Assembly: GCA_036898135.1 (NCBI GenBank)
Contig: CM072513.1
Coordinates: 88,747,800-88,811,799 of the forward strand
Source: Oncomelania hupensis
Lineage: Eukaryota; Mollusca; Gastropoda; Littorinimorpha; Pomatiopsidae
DNA: 64,000 nt
Direction: 5' to 3'
The notes below the pieces were generated by a model. It did no database searches. It was not told where the DNA came from and saw only the letters and a program-made list of their open reading frames with translations. The translations under genes were made by a program, and so were the position numbers. Positions 21,730-32,773 of this stretch are shown here, piece after piece (position 1 is the first letter of the stretch; each line of letters starts with the position of its first letter).

Positions 21730-22560
21730 TCTTGACGAGACGTGCCGTTTCAAAACAGCTATAGGCATTCTATAAGGAGCAGAAAAGAAGAAAAACAGAT
21801 GATCTTAGTTTTGCAAACATGAAAACTAGTTGTGTCAAAGAAAGCAATATCCGGAGGTAAAAAAAAAAGCTGATGAATTCATATTTTTAGCATGCTAATA
21901 TCAAAATCATGACAACAGCCAAAGAATCTATTTGATACGAACCCTCCAAGTCAAACTCAATGTAGTTGAAGTTAGCTTAAAGTTTTAGAAACTAGCCGAC
22001 GAGACGTGCTGTGTCAAAGAGAGCAACAGGTATATCCGGATATATATTTTTTTAAAAAGCTAACGATCTCAACTTTTCAACATATGCGCAGGCTACTAAT
22101 CAAAACTGTGGCAATTAAAAAATGTTAGTACGATCCCTCAAACTCACAACAGTTGAAGTTATCGTAAAGTTTTGAAAATGAACTGACGAAACGTGCTATG
22201 TCAAAGACAGCAATATCCCGGATGTAAAGAGGGCAGACGATCTCCACCTTTCAGCATCAATCAAACGGAAGACACGCTTTATACTAATATCAAATCAGTG
22301 ACAACAAGTTCAACAACACCCCCCCACCCACCCCCTCCCTCCACAAACCCTCCTCCCCAGCCCCCCCCCCCCCCTCCATAAAAAAAATGTCATATTAACT
22401 TTCACACTCACTATCGTTGAAGTTATCGTACAGTTTTTGAAAGTGTAAGCTGACGAAACGTGCTGATGTCAAAGGGATGCAAAACAAAAAGTTGGCGATC
22501 TCACATTTGCGATACTGCGCAAGGAGCCAGCTAACTTTATTTGCTTAATATTGAGGAGTA
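21730..22560. repeat. old tandem repeat, ~175-265-bp units
   Basis: Four or five degraded units share GACGAGACGTGCTGTGTCAA, AGCAATATCC, AAAGCTGACGATCTC and GTTGAAGTTATCGTAAAGTT. The GTGTCAAAG landmark recurs at about 21833, 22009, 22197 and 22467. The third unit contains a C-rich insert (22320-22380). A 66-residue frame at 21575-21775 overlaps the first unit and has no recognisable domain. Confidence 0.6.
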
Positions 22561-22980
22561 GCCTACGGCCTATATGACACAAGCCAAGTCAAGCTAAACA
22601 CACAACTTGTAAATCTCGCTTTAATCTATGTATCGCACGCACGCATGGGGGAAGGGGGGTGGGTGGGGAGGAACTGGTTTGCCTAGTTGCTAACGGGGGT
22701 CTATCTTGGGTGGGTGGGGGGGAGTTGTTGCATCGAAAGAGCTTCTAGGCCTAACCTATTTATGTTTCCTGAACAATAGTACTGTCTTCGGATGAAAATT
22801 TTAGAAGCCGAGGTCAAGGTCTGTTGTGCATACACGCTTTCCCTCGTACGGACTTGTAAAGATCCTGACGCTCAATCCTTCGGGTGAGAGTACACACCGA
22901 GGTCTGTCTAGTCTGTCCATGGCATGGACGTTTGGAGATCCTGACGGTCATGTCCTAGACGGGTGAATGCTAGCTCCACC
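22561..22980. other. no gene recognised
   Basis: G-rich patches at 22647-22670 and 22706-22725. No element or gene is recognised. Confidence 0.4.
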
Positions 22981-22983
22981 ACC

Positions 22984-22984
<1 letters not shown>

Positions 22985-23051
<67 letters not shown>

Positions 23052-23480
23052 GAGGATTTTTATAGCGCACATATCTCGCCATACTTGGCGACTCAAAGCG
23101 TTGGCCGATACAGGATCTAACTCAAGCCGCCCGAGGCGCCTGCTTGCAGCCTTTGGGCGCATCGTAATAACGCGGAGGACAACTGAGCACAATCCCGGAC
23201 AGCCAGGGATGGGGGAGAAGGACCAAGGTGCATGCTGGGTGTGTTCGTGTCACCGGCACTCACCCGTCTAGGACATGAGCGTTAGGATCTTTTAAAGTCT
23301 TTATAGAATGTATGCGACACATAATAGACCTCGGTTTATACTCTCATCCGAAGGAGTAGGAAACGAGAATAAAGTGTCTTTCCCAAGGACACAACACAAT
23401 GCCCCGGCCTGGGCTCGAACCCGGGACCTTCAGATTCGCAAGCCAAAGCTGTACCATTAGGCCACCCTCATCCCAGGTCG
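22985..23480 (-). mobile_element. SINE-A, complete tRNA-derived copy with (AAT)n tail
   Basis: On the minus strand the head at 23475-23400 has a box A-like TGGCCTAATGGTACAGC and a box B-like CGGGTTCGAGCCC at normal tRNA spacing. A body follows (CTCCTTCGGATGAGAGTATA, CCTAGACGGGTGAGTGCCGG, GGATTGTGCTCAGTTGTCC, GGCGCCTCGGGCGGCTTGAG), then a 3' end with AACGCTTTGAG...GTGCGCTATAAAAATCC and (AAT)n. The internal RNA polymerase III promoter and the CR1-like tail show a SINE that probably depends on a CR1-type LINE. Partial copies lie at 2010, 18066, 36745, 37878, 43300 and 61890. Confidence 0.85.
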
Positions 23481-23489
23481 TCCAGGAAT

Positions 23490-23572
23490 GTGCTCAGTTA
23501 TCTGGGGCGTCATTCTTCAGCGCCTAGAGCAGCTCTTGAGCTGAAGAAGTGCTCTATAAGAATAATCACTAA
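23490..23572 (+). mobile_element. SINE/LINE 3' tail fragment
   Basis: Plus-strand TTCAGCGCCTAGAGCAGCTC followed by GAAGTGCTCTATAAGAATAAT is the same tail hairpin design in the opposite orientation. It is a very short 3' piece. Confidence 0.5.
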
Positions 23573-24560
23573 TATATAATCATATATGCTAGCAGAGTTT
23601 CTAAATACGGGCTATATCAAACAAACGAACCCAAAACATTTAGTCCCAATCTAGGCTCTTAAATTATATTATAACCAAAAAAAAAATTAAATAGCTGACT
23701 ACATAATACACATGCAATAAATATATCCGACGAATAGCAAAGGACGCAGTTACCGCAGAACCTTTTGGCAATGGCCTGTACATCGCAGGCATGGTAGGTT
23801 TTGCAACTTTGCATAACTTCGTTATAACTGGTTTTAAGTTCGCTTGAATCAAGCAGACGACAAAAATGACTGAAGCCAAACCACTTTTAATCATCCAAAA
23901 TGTATTCAGCACTTAAAAAGACCAGCTAAAATAACTTTACTAAAACGAACCTATAGGTCTCAAGTATCAATAGGCTTTGTCATTATTGCTAAAATGCTAA
24001 ACAATTTCTTATTCGTTTATTTTATTTTATTTTTTTTAACATCTATTCAAATGTTGACTACAAAACAAAAACAAAAAAGAAATAAATATATATTGTTTTT
24101 TTAAATGAAGGGCGATTTATGCTTTGTCATAATTGCTTAAAAAAAATACTGAAGAAGAAGAAAAAAAACGATCTAAAGTTCGCAGTAATCTACACATCAA
24201 AAGAGCGACATTGCAAACACCGACTCAGATTTCACAATCAGACGCACAGCAGGGAGGTTGGCAACACAAAAAAATCCTAAACAAAAATCCCAAACAGTAC
24301 ATGTTGCTAATATAATCGCAGCAAATTTTTGCGGATATAATTGGAAGTTAGCAGTAATTCAACACTTCTGTAATATTGAAGGTCAAACTATATTCAAAGT
24401 GGAAAGTGATTCATAATAGGTTATATTTGCTGAATCAGGATTGGGGAACGCAGAAGTGAATAATTAGTGTGAAGATACGAAGCTGCGGCGAAGGCTACAG
24501 GGTCTACATCACAGGCGCTCGTATTTGGATGTAAGAGCGACTCCCTCTAGTCTACTAGAG
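23573..24560. other. no feature recognised
   Basis: About 1 kb of AT-rich sequence. Short A and T homopolymers occur, but no gene or element could be identified. Confidence 0.4.
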
Positions 24561-24562
24561 TG

Positions 24563-24678
<116 letters not shown>

Positions 24679-25117
24679 CATCTCTCTCTTTCTGTATTAT
24701 TGTTGCATCTCTCACATTCAAATGCAGGCGCCTGTGGTCTACATAAAAGGTTGTTGACAGCTGGGTTTAGAATTATGACCGTGATAATAAGGATAGGAAT
24801 TCAACGTTGATCATCACTGCAGCCCAACAATGGTTACAGTACTGCGTTCGCACGACAATGCATGGATTGTGATCCTTACAGCGGTAGAATATAATCCCTG
24901 ATCTCCGATTTCATCTCACGGCGACCGGAGCAACCCGGAAAAGCCCCGTTGCCTGACACTGCGAGAATGAGCTCTAAAGACATCAGGCATTAGAAGGTTA
25001 TAAGACCAAGTCTCAAGTGAGGGCTATTATGAGCTCCTCTCGTCATCGTTAGACGCCATCATAGATCCACCATTACATTCTGCTTCTGTAATACATGTTA
25101 TTTCGTGCACACGCAGT

Positions 25118-25692
25118 ACAGTAGCAGCACAAACAACGGCTGTCCTGGCGAGGTTGAAGCCAATTTGGAAAGACAGGACCATCTGTCTACATTCCAAAGT
25201 AAGGCTGCTGCGCTCCCTTGTCATCTCCATCTTTCTATATGCTTGGGAAACGTGGACCCTCACAGCAGATCTCCAACGAAGAATACAAAGCATGGAGATG
25301 AGGTGCTACAGAAGACTTCTGGGCATTTCCTAAATTCACCAACGACAAGACCATCACACAAGCCATTGGGCAACACGATGACCTGCATGAGTGGTGAAAA
25401 AAACGGAAACTCCGATGGTATGGCCACGTCACCAGATCATCAGGTCTTGCAAAGACCATCCTGCAAGACACAGTGCAAGGAGGTAGAAGAAGAGGGAGAC
25501 CGAAAAAGAGGTGGGAGGACAACATTCGAGAATGGACTGGCTTGACACTGAGCGAAACCATCAGGGTTGCTGAGGACAGGGAAAGATGGAGTGCGCTGGT
25601 TAAACGATCATCTGTGGTGCCCCTACGACCTCCGAGCTACGGGATAGGATAGGATAGGATAGGATAGGATATAGGATAGGATAGGATAGGAT
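25118..25692 (+). mobile_element. RTE-type LINE 3' end, 5'-truncated
   Basis: The plus strand carries the last ~540 bp of the RTE element: GCACAAACAACGGCTGTCCT, CTCCGATGGTATGGCCACGT, AGAAGAGGGAGACCGAAAAA, and a tail of (GGATA)n with one slipped GGATATA. Compared with the 2.2-kb copy it has frameshifts and a deletion after the AGACTTCTGGGCATTTCC region, so it is dead. The stop codon again lies in the tail (GGGATAGGATAG). Confidence 0.85.
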
Positions 25693-26040
25693 ACAAAAGT
25701 TATCAGCCATGTTCAATAGGGAGTTACTTTTCAACTACCCTGCAAGTAAGCTTTACCTGTGCAGCCAGGGAGGGAAACACTTCTCTCTCTAACGATCAAA
25801 AGGTTAGAGGGAGGGGGAGAGAACATGGGTGGGAGTGGGGGGCACATTCTCCTTTATGATATCAAAATAATTAAACTGCTGAAATCTGCAAAAAGACGGT
25901 TAAGATGAAGATGAAAAAGAAGAATGAGAAAGGGGAGGGAGTGGAGGACAAAGGGAGTTCGAAGAGGAGGGGAAGGTGGGTGGGAGAGGGGAGGAGAAGA
26001 ATCGTCGAGAAAAGAAGACCAAGAAGAACAGGCGTATTAA
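25693..26040. other. no gene; terminal-like motif
   Basis: The motif TAGGGAGTTACTTTTCAAC at 25717-25735 recurs at three other places in the window. The rest is G/A-rich and unremarkable. Confidence 0.4.
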
Positions 26041-26046
26041 CAGAAC

Positions 26047-26047
<1 letters not shown>

Positions 26048-26123
<76 letters not shown>

Positions 26124-26548
26124 TTATTTTGTAAAGCGCGATTCCAAACTAAAACGTCTGCTCAAAGCGCTCGCACGCATACTCCACCACAAGCACTGGC
26201 GTAATTAAGAGCCTGCACAGTATTTTAGACCATGGAACAATAAAAATACAGACACAAAGTATATCACAACATAATGCAAAAAAAAGGTATAACACACTGT
26301 AAGACATAACAAGATACATGTATGCAAACATAGGCAGTACATTTATACGAAAATAGTCAAGATATAAAAGAATGAAGTAAATGGTAACATATAACGTTTG
26401 TAAAACAACAATTTAAAGAAAAGCTTACAACCATAAAATACACTAAGGAGTAAATACAATAAAATAGTAACAGAGTTTACACAATGAAATCTCGACCGAC
26501 CGACCCGACTGTCACACACGCACACGCACACGCACATACACATACACA

Positions 26549-26581
<33 letters not shown>

Positions 26582-26777
26582 GTTACAGGTGTTTGGCCAA
26601 AAGATGTATTTTCAGTGCTGTTTTGAAAGATGGAAGCGACTGAGAATGACGAAGGTCAGGGGGTAAGGAATTCCACAGGACAGGGGCATAGCAAGAGAAA
26701 GACATTTTCCCAAAAGAATTGAGGGAGTATCTGGGAACTATCAGGAGGGAGGCATCTTGTGAACGGAGGCTACTGAG
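26048..26777 (-). mobile_element. CR1-like LINE, 3' part (split by the LTR element)
   Basis: The minus-strand translation next to the LTR insertion contains LRSQDASLLIVPR and VLWNSLPLTF, matching the end of CR1-type RT proteins (pattern SLRSS...LLVPRT...APxLWNSLP). Downstream are (TC)n/(TG)n, a non-coding 3' region, the hairpin-like GCGCTTTGAGCAG...GCGCTTTACAAAATAAATT and a tail of (ATT)n on the minus strand (plus-strand AAT, 26048-26122). The upstream part continues at 33411-33895. Confidence 0.8.
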
Positions 26778-27414
26778 TGTTACACTCCGTTTGATGTTGG
26801 TGTTTTCTATCAGTATCTGATTCAGCCCCGATGCTTGAATTCCTGATAGTTGTGTAACTCAGATTCGTTTATTCACGCAACCCGTCCAAACAGCATACAA
26901 GTCACAAAGTCGACGTATGAAGTTTTCCACTTTTATTCAGCACACATCAACAACTGCATACAATTCTCAATTCAACTCAACAACTTTCACAGCAACTTTC
27001 CAAATCACTATCAACAACTTTTTTCTCTCCCAACAGCAACTCGGCACACGATTAAATAACCTCTCTCTCTTCCGGAAGGATTTCGAATACTGTAGAAATG
27101 ACGCACTGCCACCAATCGAATAAAAGATCGTCATCACTGACTTACGTCAATACATATTTTTATATCTTCCAGAACGACCTCTTGCTTCGACATGCATCGG
27201 GAAATTTCTATCAAGAGTAAACACGCATATCCAGAAGATTCTCAAATAATATCGACTAACGCAAATTATCAACGTTATACAAAACCTCTCCTAACAACAA
27301 TGCAAACTCAAATCAAAGGTAAATAAACTCCATTATTGAATACTTTGCAAAACGAAACGATTAGATCTATCGTGCGCGCTTCCGACATACTTTCGTTCAC
27401 GTTTCAACGTAACA
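26778..27414 (-). repeat. 3' LTR
   Basis: A 637-bp long terminal repeat, the same as 32774-33410 by eye, bounded by TGTTAC and GTAACA. It contains AATAAA-like signals on the minus strand. It abuts the TSD CTGAG on its left. Confidence 0.95.
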
Positions 27415-27428
27415 TAACCCCCCACTCA
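27415..27428 (-). promoter_or_regulatory. polypurine tract of the LTR element
   Basis: On the minus strand the sequence just before the 3' LTR is GAGTGGGGGGTTA, a G-rich purine run in the position expected for plus-strand priming. Confidence 0.65.
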
Positions 27429-27622
27429 AGAAGAAATTTACCCAATTTCTTTCAACAACGTTGAAACGTAATGCACAAACAAAATCCTCAATTGAAACTA
27501 ATTTAAGACTTTCTGAATACTGTAATTGCGCTCAGCTTATCTACACAGAGTCAATGGTTTTCATCTTCAAGTCTATCTGGATATTGTCAATGTTCACAGT
27601 TCATCCACACAGTCAATGTTCT

Positions 27623-29671
27623 TTACTCACACACTCTGCTGAGGAAGTCCGCACCAACATTGTCCGATCCTTTGATAGATTCTACTCGCATGTTAAAGTT
27701 CTGCAAGTACATAGCCCATCTCATGATCCGACTGTTCACAAACTTGGCAGAGTTCAAGTAAGTTAGCGGCTTGTGATCAGTCTGTAGCACGAACTTCACT
27801 CCTTGAAGGTACAGTTCGAACTTCCGGATTCCCCATATGATGGCAAGGCACTCTTTCTCCATGGTCGAGTAATTTTTCTCAGCCCTGGACAGCTTCTTGC
27901 TGGCGTAACTGACCGGAAATAGTTTCCCTTCGTGTTCTTGCATCAGTATGGCGCCGATGCCTTCGTCCGCTGCGTCTGTTCTTAAGACGAATTCTTTGGA
28001 AGTGTCAGGCAGTCGTAGCACCGGATCCTTCGAAAGGAGGTCGCGCACAGTCTGGTATGCCCTCTCCTGAGACGGTCCCCACTGCACTTGGTTTGGACAG
28101 CCTTTCCGCACCAGGTCCGACAAGGGTGCTGTGATGGCGGAGTAGTTTGGTACAAACTCCCTGTAGTATCCAGCCAACCCCAGGAAAGATCGCACCTGCT
28201 TCTTGGTTTGGGGACGTGGAGCGTTCAGAATCTTGGTGACGTTTTCTAGTAGAAGCCCCTTTTGTCCTTCTTTCAGCGAATGGCCGATAAAGTCTACGTT
28301 GTCAGTCCCCAGAATGCACTTACTGGGTCTCACGGTCAGGTTGGCTTCTGTGAGACGGTGAAACAGCTCCCTCAAGGTCTGCAGATGCTCTTTCCAGGTG
28401 CGGGTGTGGACTAGCAGGTCGTCCCAGTAACACACGACGTTGTCCATCCCTTTGAGCATCTTCCTCATTCCTCTCTTCAGGGTGGCTCCGCTGTTGATCA
28501 TGCCAAAGGGCATCCTTAGGCACTCGTACGTCCCATCAGGAGTTATGAAAGCAGTCTTTGGTATGTCCTGTTGACGCACGGGGACTTGCCAATAACCCTT
28601 GCTGAGGTCAATCTTTGAGAAGATTTTACTCCCCGATAGTTGGCGGAAGAGGTCTGCTGCGGTAGGCATCGGCTCAGGGTCGAAGACGGTGATCTTATTA
28701 ACCTTCCTGTAGTCGATGCATACTCGATTGCTCCCGTCCTTCTTCTTCACGACCACGACAGGGGATGCGTAAGGGGAACTGGACTCCCTAATGATGCCCA
28801 TCATCAGCATCTCATCGATGTCTTTCTTCAAGGATTCACGGGCCTTGAAAGGGATCTGGAAGGGCTTGGATCGAACAGGGATATTCGAAGTGAGGTGGAC
28901 TTCGTGTTCGACCAAAGTTGTAGAGCCAGGGACATCGCTGAAGTTGTGGGGAAACTCGCCCATAAGGTCCTTGAGCTCCAACTTTTGACCTTCCGTCAAG
29001 CTAGGTCCTAGCTTAACATCATCGATGCCTTCTCTGCTGTGGAAGTCTCCCAGTTCCAACAGTTCTTCGCTGTCAAAGCTGTCGTCGGTCACAGCTGCTG
29101 TGGCTGCGTGCACAGTCTCTGATGGCCTTTCCACGTACAGCTTAAGGAGGTTGGCGTGGTATATCTTGGAATGCTGGCCGACCTTCACCTTGTAGTCGTT
29201 GATTCCCACCACGGTCTCCACTTCGTACGGGCCTTTCCACTGCATCAGCAACTTATTGTGATCGGTAGGTAGCAGCACCAGCACTTTGTTGCCAGGTTTG
29301 AACTTCCTGTTCACAGCCCTACGGTCATAGTAGTGCTTTCCACAGTCTTGGGACTTCTTCAGGTTTTCTCTGGCTATCTCGAGAGTCTGCTCCAGCTTCT
29401 CCCGTAGCTCAAACACGTACTGGTAGCTGTTCTTCACCTCTGGGGTGTCTACTTCTTTCGTCCACAGTTCTTTTAGGATGTGCATCGGCCCTCGGATGGT
29501 TCTTCCGTACAGCAGCTCGAACGGAGAAAAGCCGGTGGACTCCTGCGGTACTTCTCTGTAGGCGAAAAGTAAGGCGTTGATGTAGCGATGCCATTGTCTG
29601 GGCTGCTCGCTGCACAGTTTCTTCAAGGTGGACTTCAACGTAGCATTGAATTTTCGACAAGCCCGTTGCAC
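27623..29671 (-). CDS. integrase C-terminus, reverse transcriptase and RNase H frame
   Basis: A 682-residue open frame. Residues about 1-200 continue the integrase: the helix after the core and a GPF/Y-type module (WKGPYEVETV, ending HANLLKLYVERPS). Residues about 230-440 are the RT: VEHEVHLTSNIPVRSKPF, VVKKKDGSNRVCIDYR, FSKIDLSKGYWQVPV, RMPFGMINSGA and the catalytic YWDD (28419-28430, instead of the more usual YIDD or YLDD), then FIGHS. Residues about 500-680 are RNase H: FVLRTDAADEGIGAIL, YSTMEKECLAIIWGIRKFE, LQTDHKPLTYL and GSDNVGADFLSR. The stop follows RNase H directly; no integrase or chromodomain lies downstream. The true upstream junction is obscured by a frame break near 29640-29675. 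Confidence 0.93.
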   Translation of the reverse strand: MQRACRKFNATLKSTLKKLCSEQPRQWHRYINALLFAYREVPQESTGFSPFELLYGRTIRGPMHILKELWTKEVDTPEVKNSYQYVFELREKLEQTLEIARENLKKSQDCGKHYYDRRAVNRKFKPGNKVLVLLPTDHNKLLMQWKGPYEVETVVGINDYKVKVGQHSKIYHANLLKLYVERPSETVHAATAAVTDDSFDSEELLELGDFHSREGIDDVKLGPSLTEGQKLELKDLMGEFPHNFSDVPGSTTLVEHEVHLTSNIPVRSKPFQIPFKARESLKKDIDEMLMMGIIRESSSPYASPVVVVKKKDGSNRVCIDYRKVNKITVFDPEPMPTAADLFRQLSGSKIFSKIDLSKGYWQVPVRQQDIPKTAFITPDGTYECLRMPFGMINSGATLKRGMRKMLKGMDNVVCYWDDLLVHTRTWKEHLQTLRELFHRLTEANLTVRPSKCILGTDNVDFIGHSLKEGQKGLLLENVTKILNAPRPQTKKQVRSFLGLAGYYREFVPNYSAITAPLSDLVRKGCPNQVQWGPSQERAYQTVRDLLSKDPVLRLPDTSKEFVLRTDAADEGIGAILMQEHEGKLFPVSYASKKLSRAEKNYSTMEKECLAIIWGIRKFELYLQGVKFVLQTDHKPLTYLNSAKFVNSRIMRWAMYLQNFNMRVESIKGSDNVGADFLSRVCE

Positions 29672-29853
29672 ATTGGATGGTAGGGTGTCGTAGTTAAATG
29701 CCGGATGCTCAGCAGTCTGTTGACCTCCTTCATACAGTCAGAGATGAACTGCGTCCCGAGGTCTGTCAGAATTTCTTCAGGCACTCCAAGTCTACTGAAC
29801 ATGTCCACCAGTGCCTCTGCTACAGTTTCAGTGTCAATCTTCTTCAGTGGCAC
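29635..29853 (-). pseudogene. integrase core fragment (middle frame)
   Basis: A short frame carrying the second and third acidic residues of the integrase catalytic core: ILTDLGTQFISDCMKEVN and YHPMCNGLVENS. The first acidic residue is in the preceding frame (VALDLIGEI). The core is therefore split by a frame change near 29889 on its upstream side and another near 29640-29675 on its downstream side. Confidence 0.88.
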
Positions 29854-31873
29854 TGCTTCTGGGTACCGAGTCGCATAGTCTACTAAAGTTCAGTACCCAT
29901 CGATGACCTTCTTCACTCGGAGGTCTTATTTCGCCGATTAAGTCTAAGGCCACCCTCTTGAAAGGTCGGTCGATCAAAGGCATTCTCTGCATTGGCACTT
30001 TAGGGACCCTTCCTCGAGGTATGGTCTTCTGGCAAATGTCACATGATCGACAGAAACGGCTGACGTCCGCATGAAGTCCTGGCCAGTAGAACACCGCCTG
30101 GATTCTGTCTGACGTCTTCTTGATGCCTAGGTGACCTCCCATGATTGAGTCATGCGCTACTTCCATCACCTGGCGCCTTAGGGGTAACGGTACCAAGACT
30201 TGACGTAGTGGTTTCCCTCCGTTGACCCTCGGGTGCTGGAAGATTCGATACAGGATCTTGGCCTTCACCTCAAAATAGACCGTACCACTGCCTTTGGTCA
30301 CGTGGTCTTGGCGGTTCCTGTACTTGTTTAAAGTACTATCATCTTCCTGGAGCTGGATCAGCTTATCTCTGTCCACGATGGCAGCTTTAGAGTTGTCGGC
30401 GACCTTCAGTGGCGTAGACGTCTTGTCTCTCTTGGCCTGGGCCCTGGTAGTAACAGCACCGACGATCTCTGGTCGGCAGGGCTGAGCCGGAGTAACCACA
30501 TTGTCCCGTAGCAGCTCTGTAAGGTCTCCATCGGGAAATGGCAATGGATCCTCCTCCACAACTTCGACGCGTTGGGTTGAGGCAGGACTCCACTCTGGAT
30601 CGGGGTTGTCGGGTCGTCTCGCGCCGTCGATATTCCCGATCATCAAATCATACAGCGGCTTCTTCAGGCAAACCGCTTCGACTTCGCCTATGTAGAAAGG
30701 GGTGTTGACATGAATCTTCGCAACTGGCGCTTTCAAACATTTGCTGTCGGCCATAAGTGTCCATTTTGAATCGCCAGTGAACTGTTCTTTAGCGATTAGG
30801 TCTTCTCTGACGATGACCCCACTGCAGCCAGAGTCTCTTAAGACAGTCACTTCATGATTTCCGACGCGTCCCTTTGAAACAGGCATGTTCTGGACGGTCA
30901 CAGCTGCGCTGGCGACGACGGGGATGGATTTTCCGTTGGCAAGGAGAAGTTGGCCATCGGTCATGCACTCTTGCACGTCCGCAGGGGTAGCTGTGCGCTC
31001 GGTTTCACTCGGAAGAATGACGCTCCCGCCGCACACCTGATGGTCAGATCTACTGGTTTGCCGTTGATTGGAGAACCGCCTCTGCCGGTTGCCCGCCGCT
31101 GCGTTGTCCGTACTGCTCCGCTGTCCGCTACTTTTGTTTTGAGGACAGTTAGAAGCTCTGTGGTCTGTAGCGTTGCAGGTGAAACAGCCTCTCGAATGCC
31201 CTTCCCTGGGAGGAGGCGTGGAGTCTGTCTGTCTCTGGCTCGTCTGGCTTCCCTGGATCTGGTTTACATGGTTTCCAGTCTTCTGAAAATGTTTCGTCGC
31301 GCTGGGTGGCCCCAGGGTTTTCCCATGAGCGATGAGATATCTTTCAGCAGCCTCAGTCACATCTTTAAGCGTCTGCAGCTTTTGTTCTTCTAAGTGGGTC
31401 GCTAGGTCCTTGTGACAGGCATTGAGAAATTGTTCTTTCACAATCAGGTCATGGAGACTGTCGTAAGACTTCATTTCGCCTGATAACTCCACCCACTTGT
31501 GTAGATATGACGACAGGCGCTCCACAAACTGCTTTGGCGTCTCGTCTGACTTAGGCCGGCATTCACGGAAGCGTTTACGGTAGCCCTTCTCTGTAAAGTT
31601 GTAGCACTGCAACAGGGCCTCTTTCAAGACGTCGTAGTTTTTGGCGTCATCGTTCGACAGTCTGGTGTAAACTTCGAGAGCTTGCCCCGTCAGAAGTGCA
31701 CTCAGTCGAATTGCCCAGTCTTGAGGTTGCCAGTTAGAGCTTTCAGCGAACCTTTCGAATCTCGCCAGATAACTGTCAATCTGGTCCTTCCCGTCGACGA
31801 AAGCTGGCAATTTTGGAGCCGTGTTGTCACTGATAACTTGTGGCGCATGCTGCTGTTGCTGGATGCGCGCCAA
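29834..31873 (-). pseudogene. gag - protease - integrase N-terminus frame
   Basis: A 679-residue open frame. Residues about 20-200 are capsid-like (PKLPAFVDGKDQIDSYLARF; FVERLSSYLHKWVEL). At about residue 230 (31141-31186) is a CCHC knuckle, CFTCNATDHRASNC. The protease active site VLRDSGCSGVIV lies at 30827-30850, with DSG in place of DTG. An integrase zinc-binding HHCC segment follows at about 30030-30165 (HLGIKKTSDRIQAVFYWPG; FCRSCDICQ), then the start of the catalytic core, PFKRVALDLIGE. The frame then leaves register near 29889 and stops at 29834. The upstream gag sequence is continued in another frame to 32220. Confidence 0.93.
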
Positions 31874-32065
31874 CTCTAGTTGGAACTGCCGATCAGCTTC
31901 TCTTTCCTCACGCCTGCGCTCATCTTCTCTTTCTTGCCGCTGCTGTTCAATTTCCAGACGCTTCAGTTCAAATTCTCTTTCTTCACGGCGACGCTGCTCT
32001 TCTAATTCTCGTTCTTCACGGCGACGCTGCTCTTCTAATTCTCGTTCTTCACGGCGACGCTGCTC

Positions 32066-32220
32066 TTCTATTCTAGACGCTTCTGTTCTAGTTCTATTTC
32101 TTTTTCTAGACGCTTCTCTTCCAATTCTCTTTCTCGTATTCTCTCCTGAGACTTGACGTACTCCGTCAGCTGCTTGCCTTTTAGATTCAGTTCAACCCCT
32201 TTCTGCCAGAAGTCAGCCAT
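32066..32220 (-). pseudogene. gag N-terminal charged coiled coil
   Basis: A good start ATG at 32220 opens MADFWQKGVELNLKGKQ, followed by a Glu/Arg-rich heptad-like stretch. The frame stops at 32068-32070 by a frame change. In the adjacent frame the same charged coil continues (31880-32070) with a 33-bp unit repeated about three times, encoding an 11-residue EEQRRREEREL block, and leads into the 29834-31873 frame. The natural gag start is therefore probably 32220. About 550 bp between it and the 5' LTR appear to be leader. Confidence 0.7.
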
Positions 32221-32752
32221 CTTAATGCTTTTCTGGAAAGTTCTTTTCTGGAATGTTCTTTTTCTAGAAAGTTCTTGACTGTAGAGTTCTTTTTTTTTCT
32301 GGAAAGTTCTTGACTGTGCTGTACCTTTCTAGACTGTTCTAGAACAGCACGCTTTCTGCAGTAGCGCTGATGCTTGTCACTAGTCGCCTTCGCTGACGCA
32401 GGCCCCGCTGTCCTCGTCGTATGCGACGCTGCACCACGCTGGTGTTGATGTATACGCTCCTGTGCTGAAGTAGACGCGACGTCCGCTCGTCGCTCTCTGT
32501 AACACTGGCGATGTAGCTCCGAGACTGTTCCTCGACGTAGTCTTGCGGCAGCTACGTAGTCCCGATCTGTTGTTCGCTCACGAAGCAACCCTCAGCGACT
32601 ACACGCCCTTGCAGTCAACCCGAACCTATCGGTGATGTAGTCCCAGTATGTTGGCCCCTCTCGACGCAACTCGTTGGCGGCTACCCTCGATGACTGCTTC
32701 TCGTAACGTTGACTCGCTTGTTGTAGCAGTTGAACCCTTGGCTATGGCGTGA

Positions 32753-32770
32753 ATCGCGGCTTGACCCCCA
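32753..32770 (-). promoter_or_regulatory. candidate primer-binding site
   Basis: Three bases inside the 5' LTR the minus strand reads TGGGGGTCAAGCCGCG. It begins with the TGG complementary to a tRNA CCA end. I cannot name the tRNA. Confidence 0.5.
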
Positions 32771-32773
32771 AAA

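Noticed and set aside
21575..21775. A 66-residue basic protein
   Set aside because: It begins with a plausible ATG but has no recognisable domain and overlaps a degraded tandem repeat.
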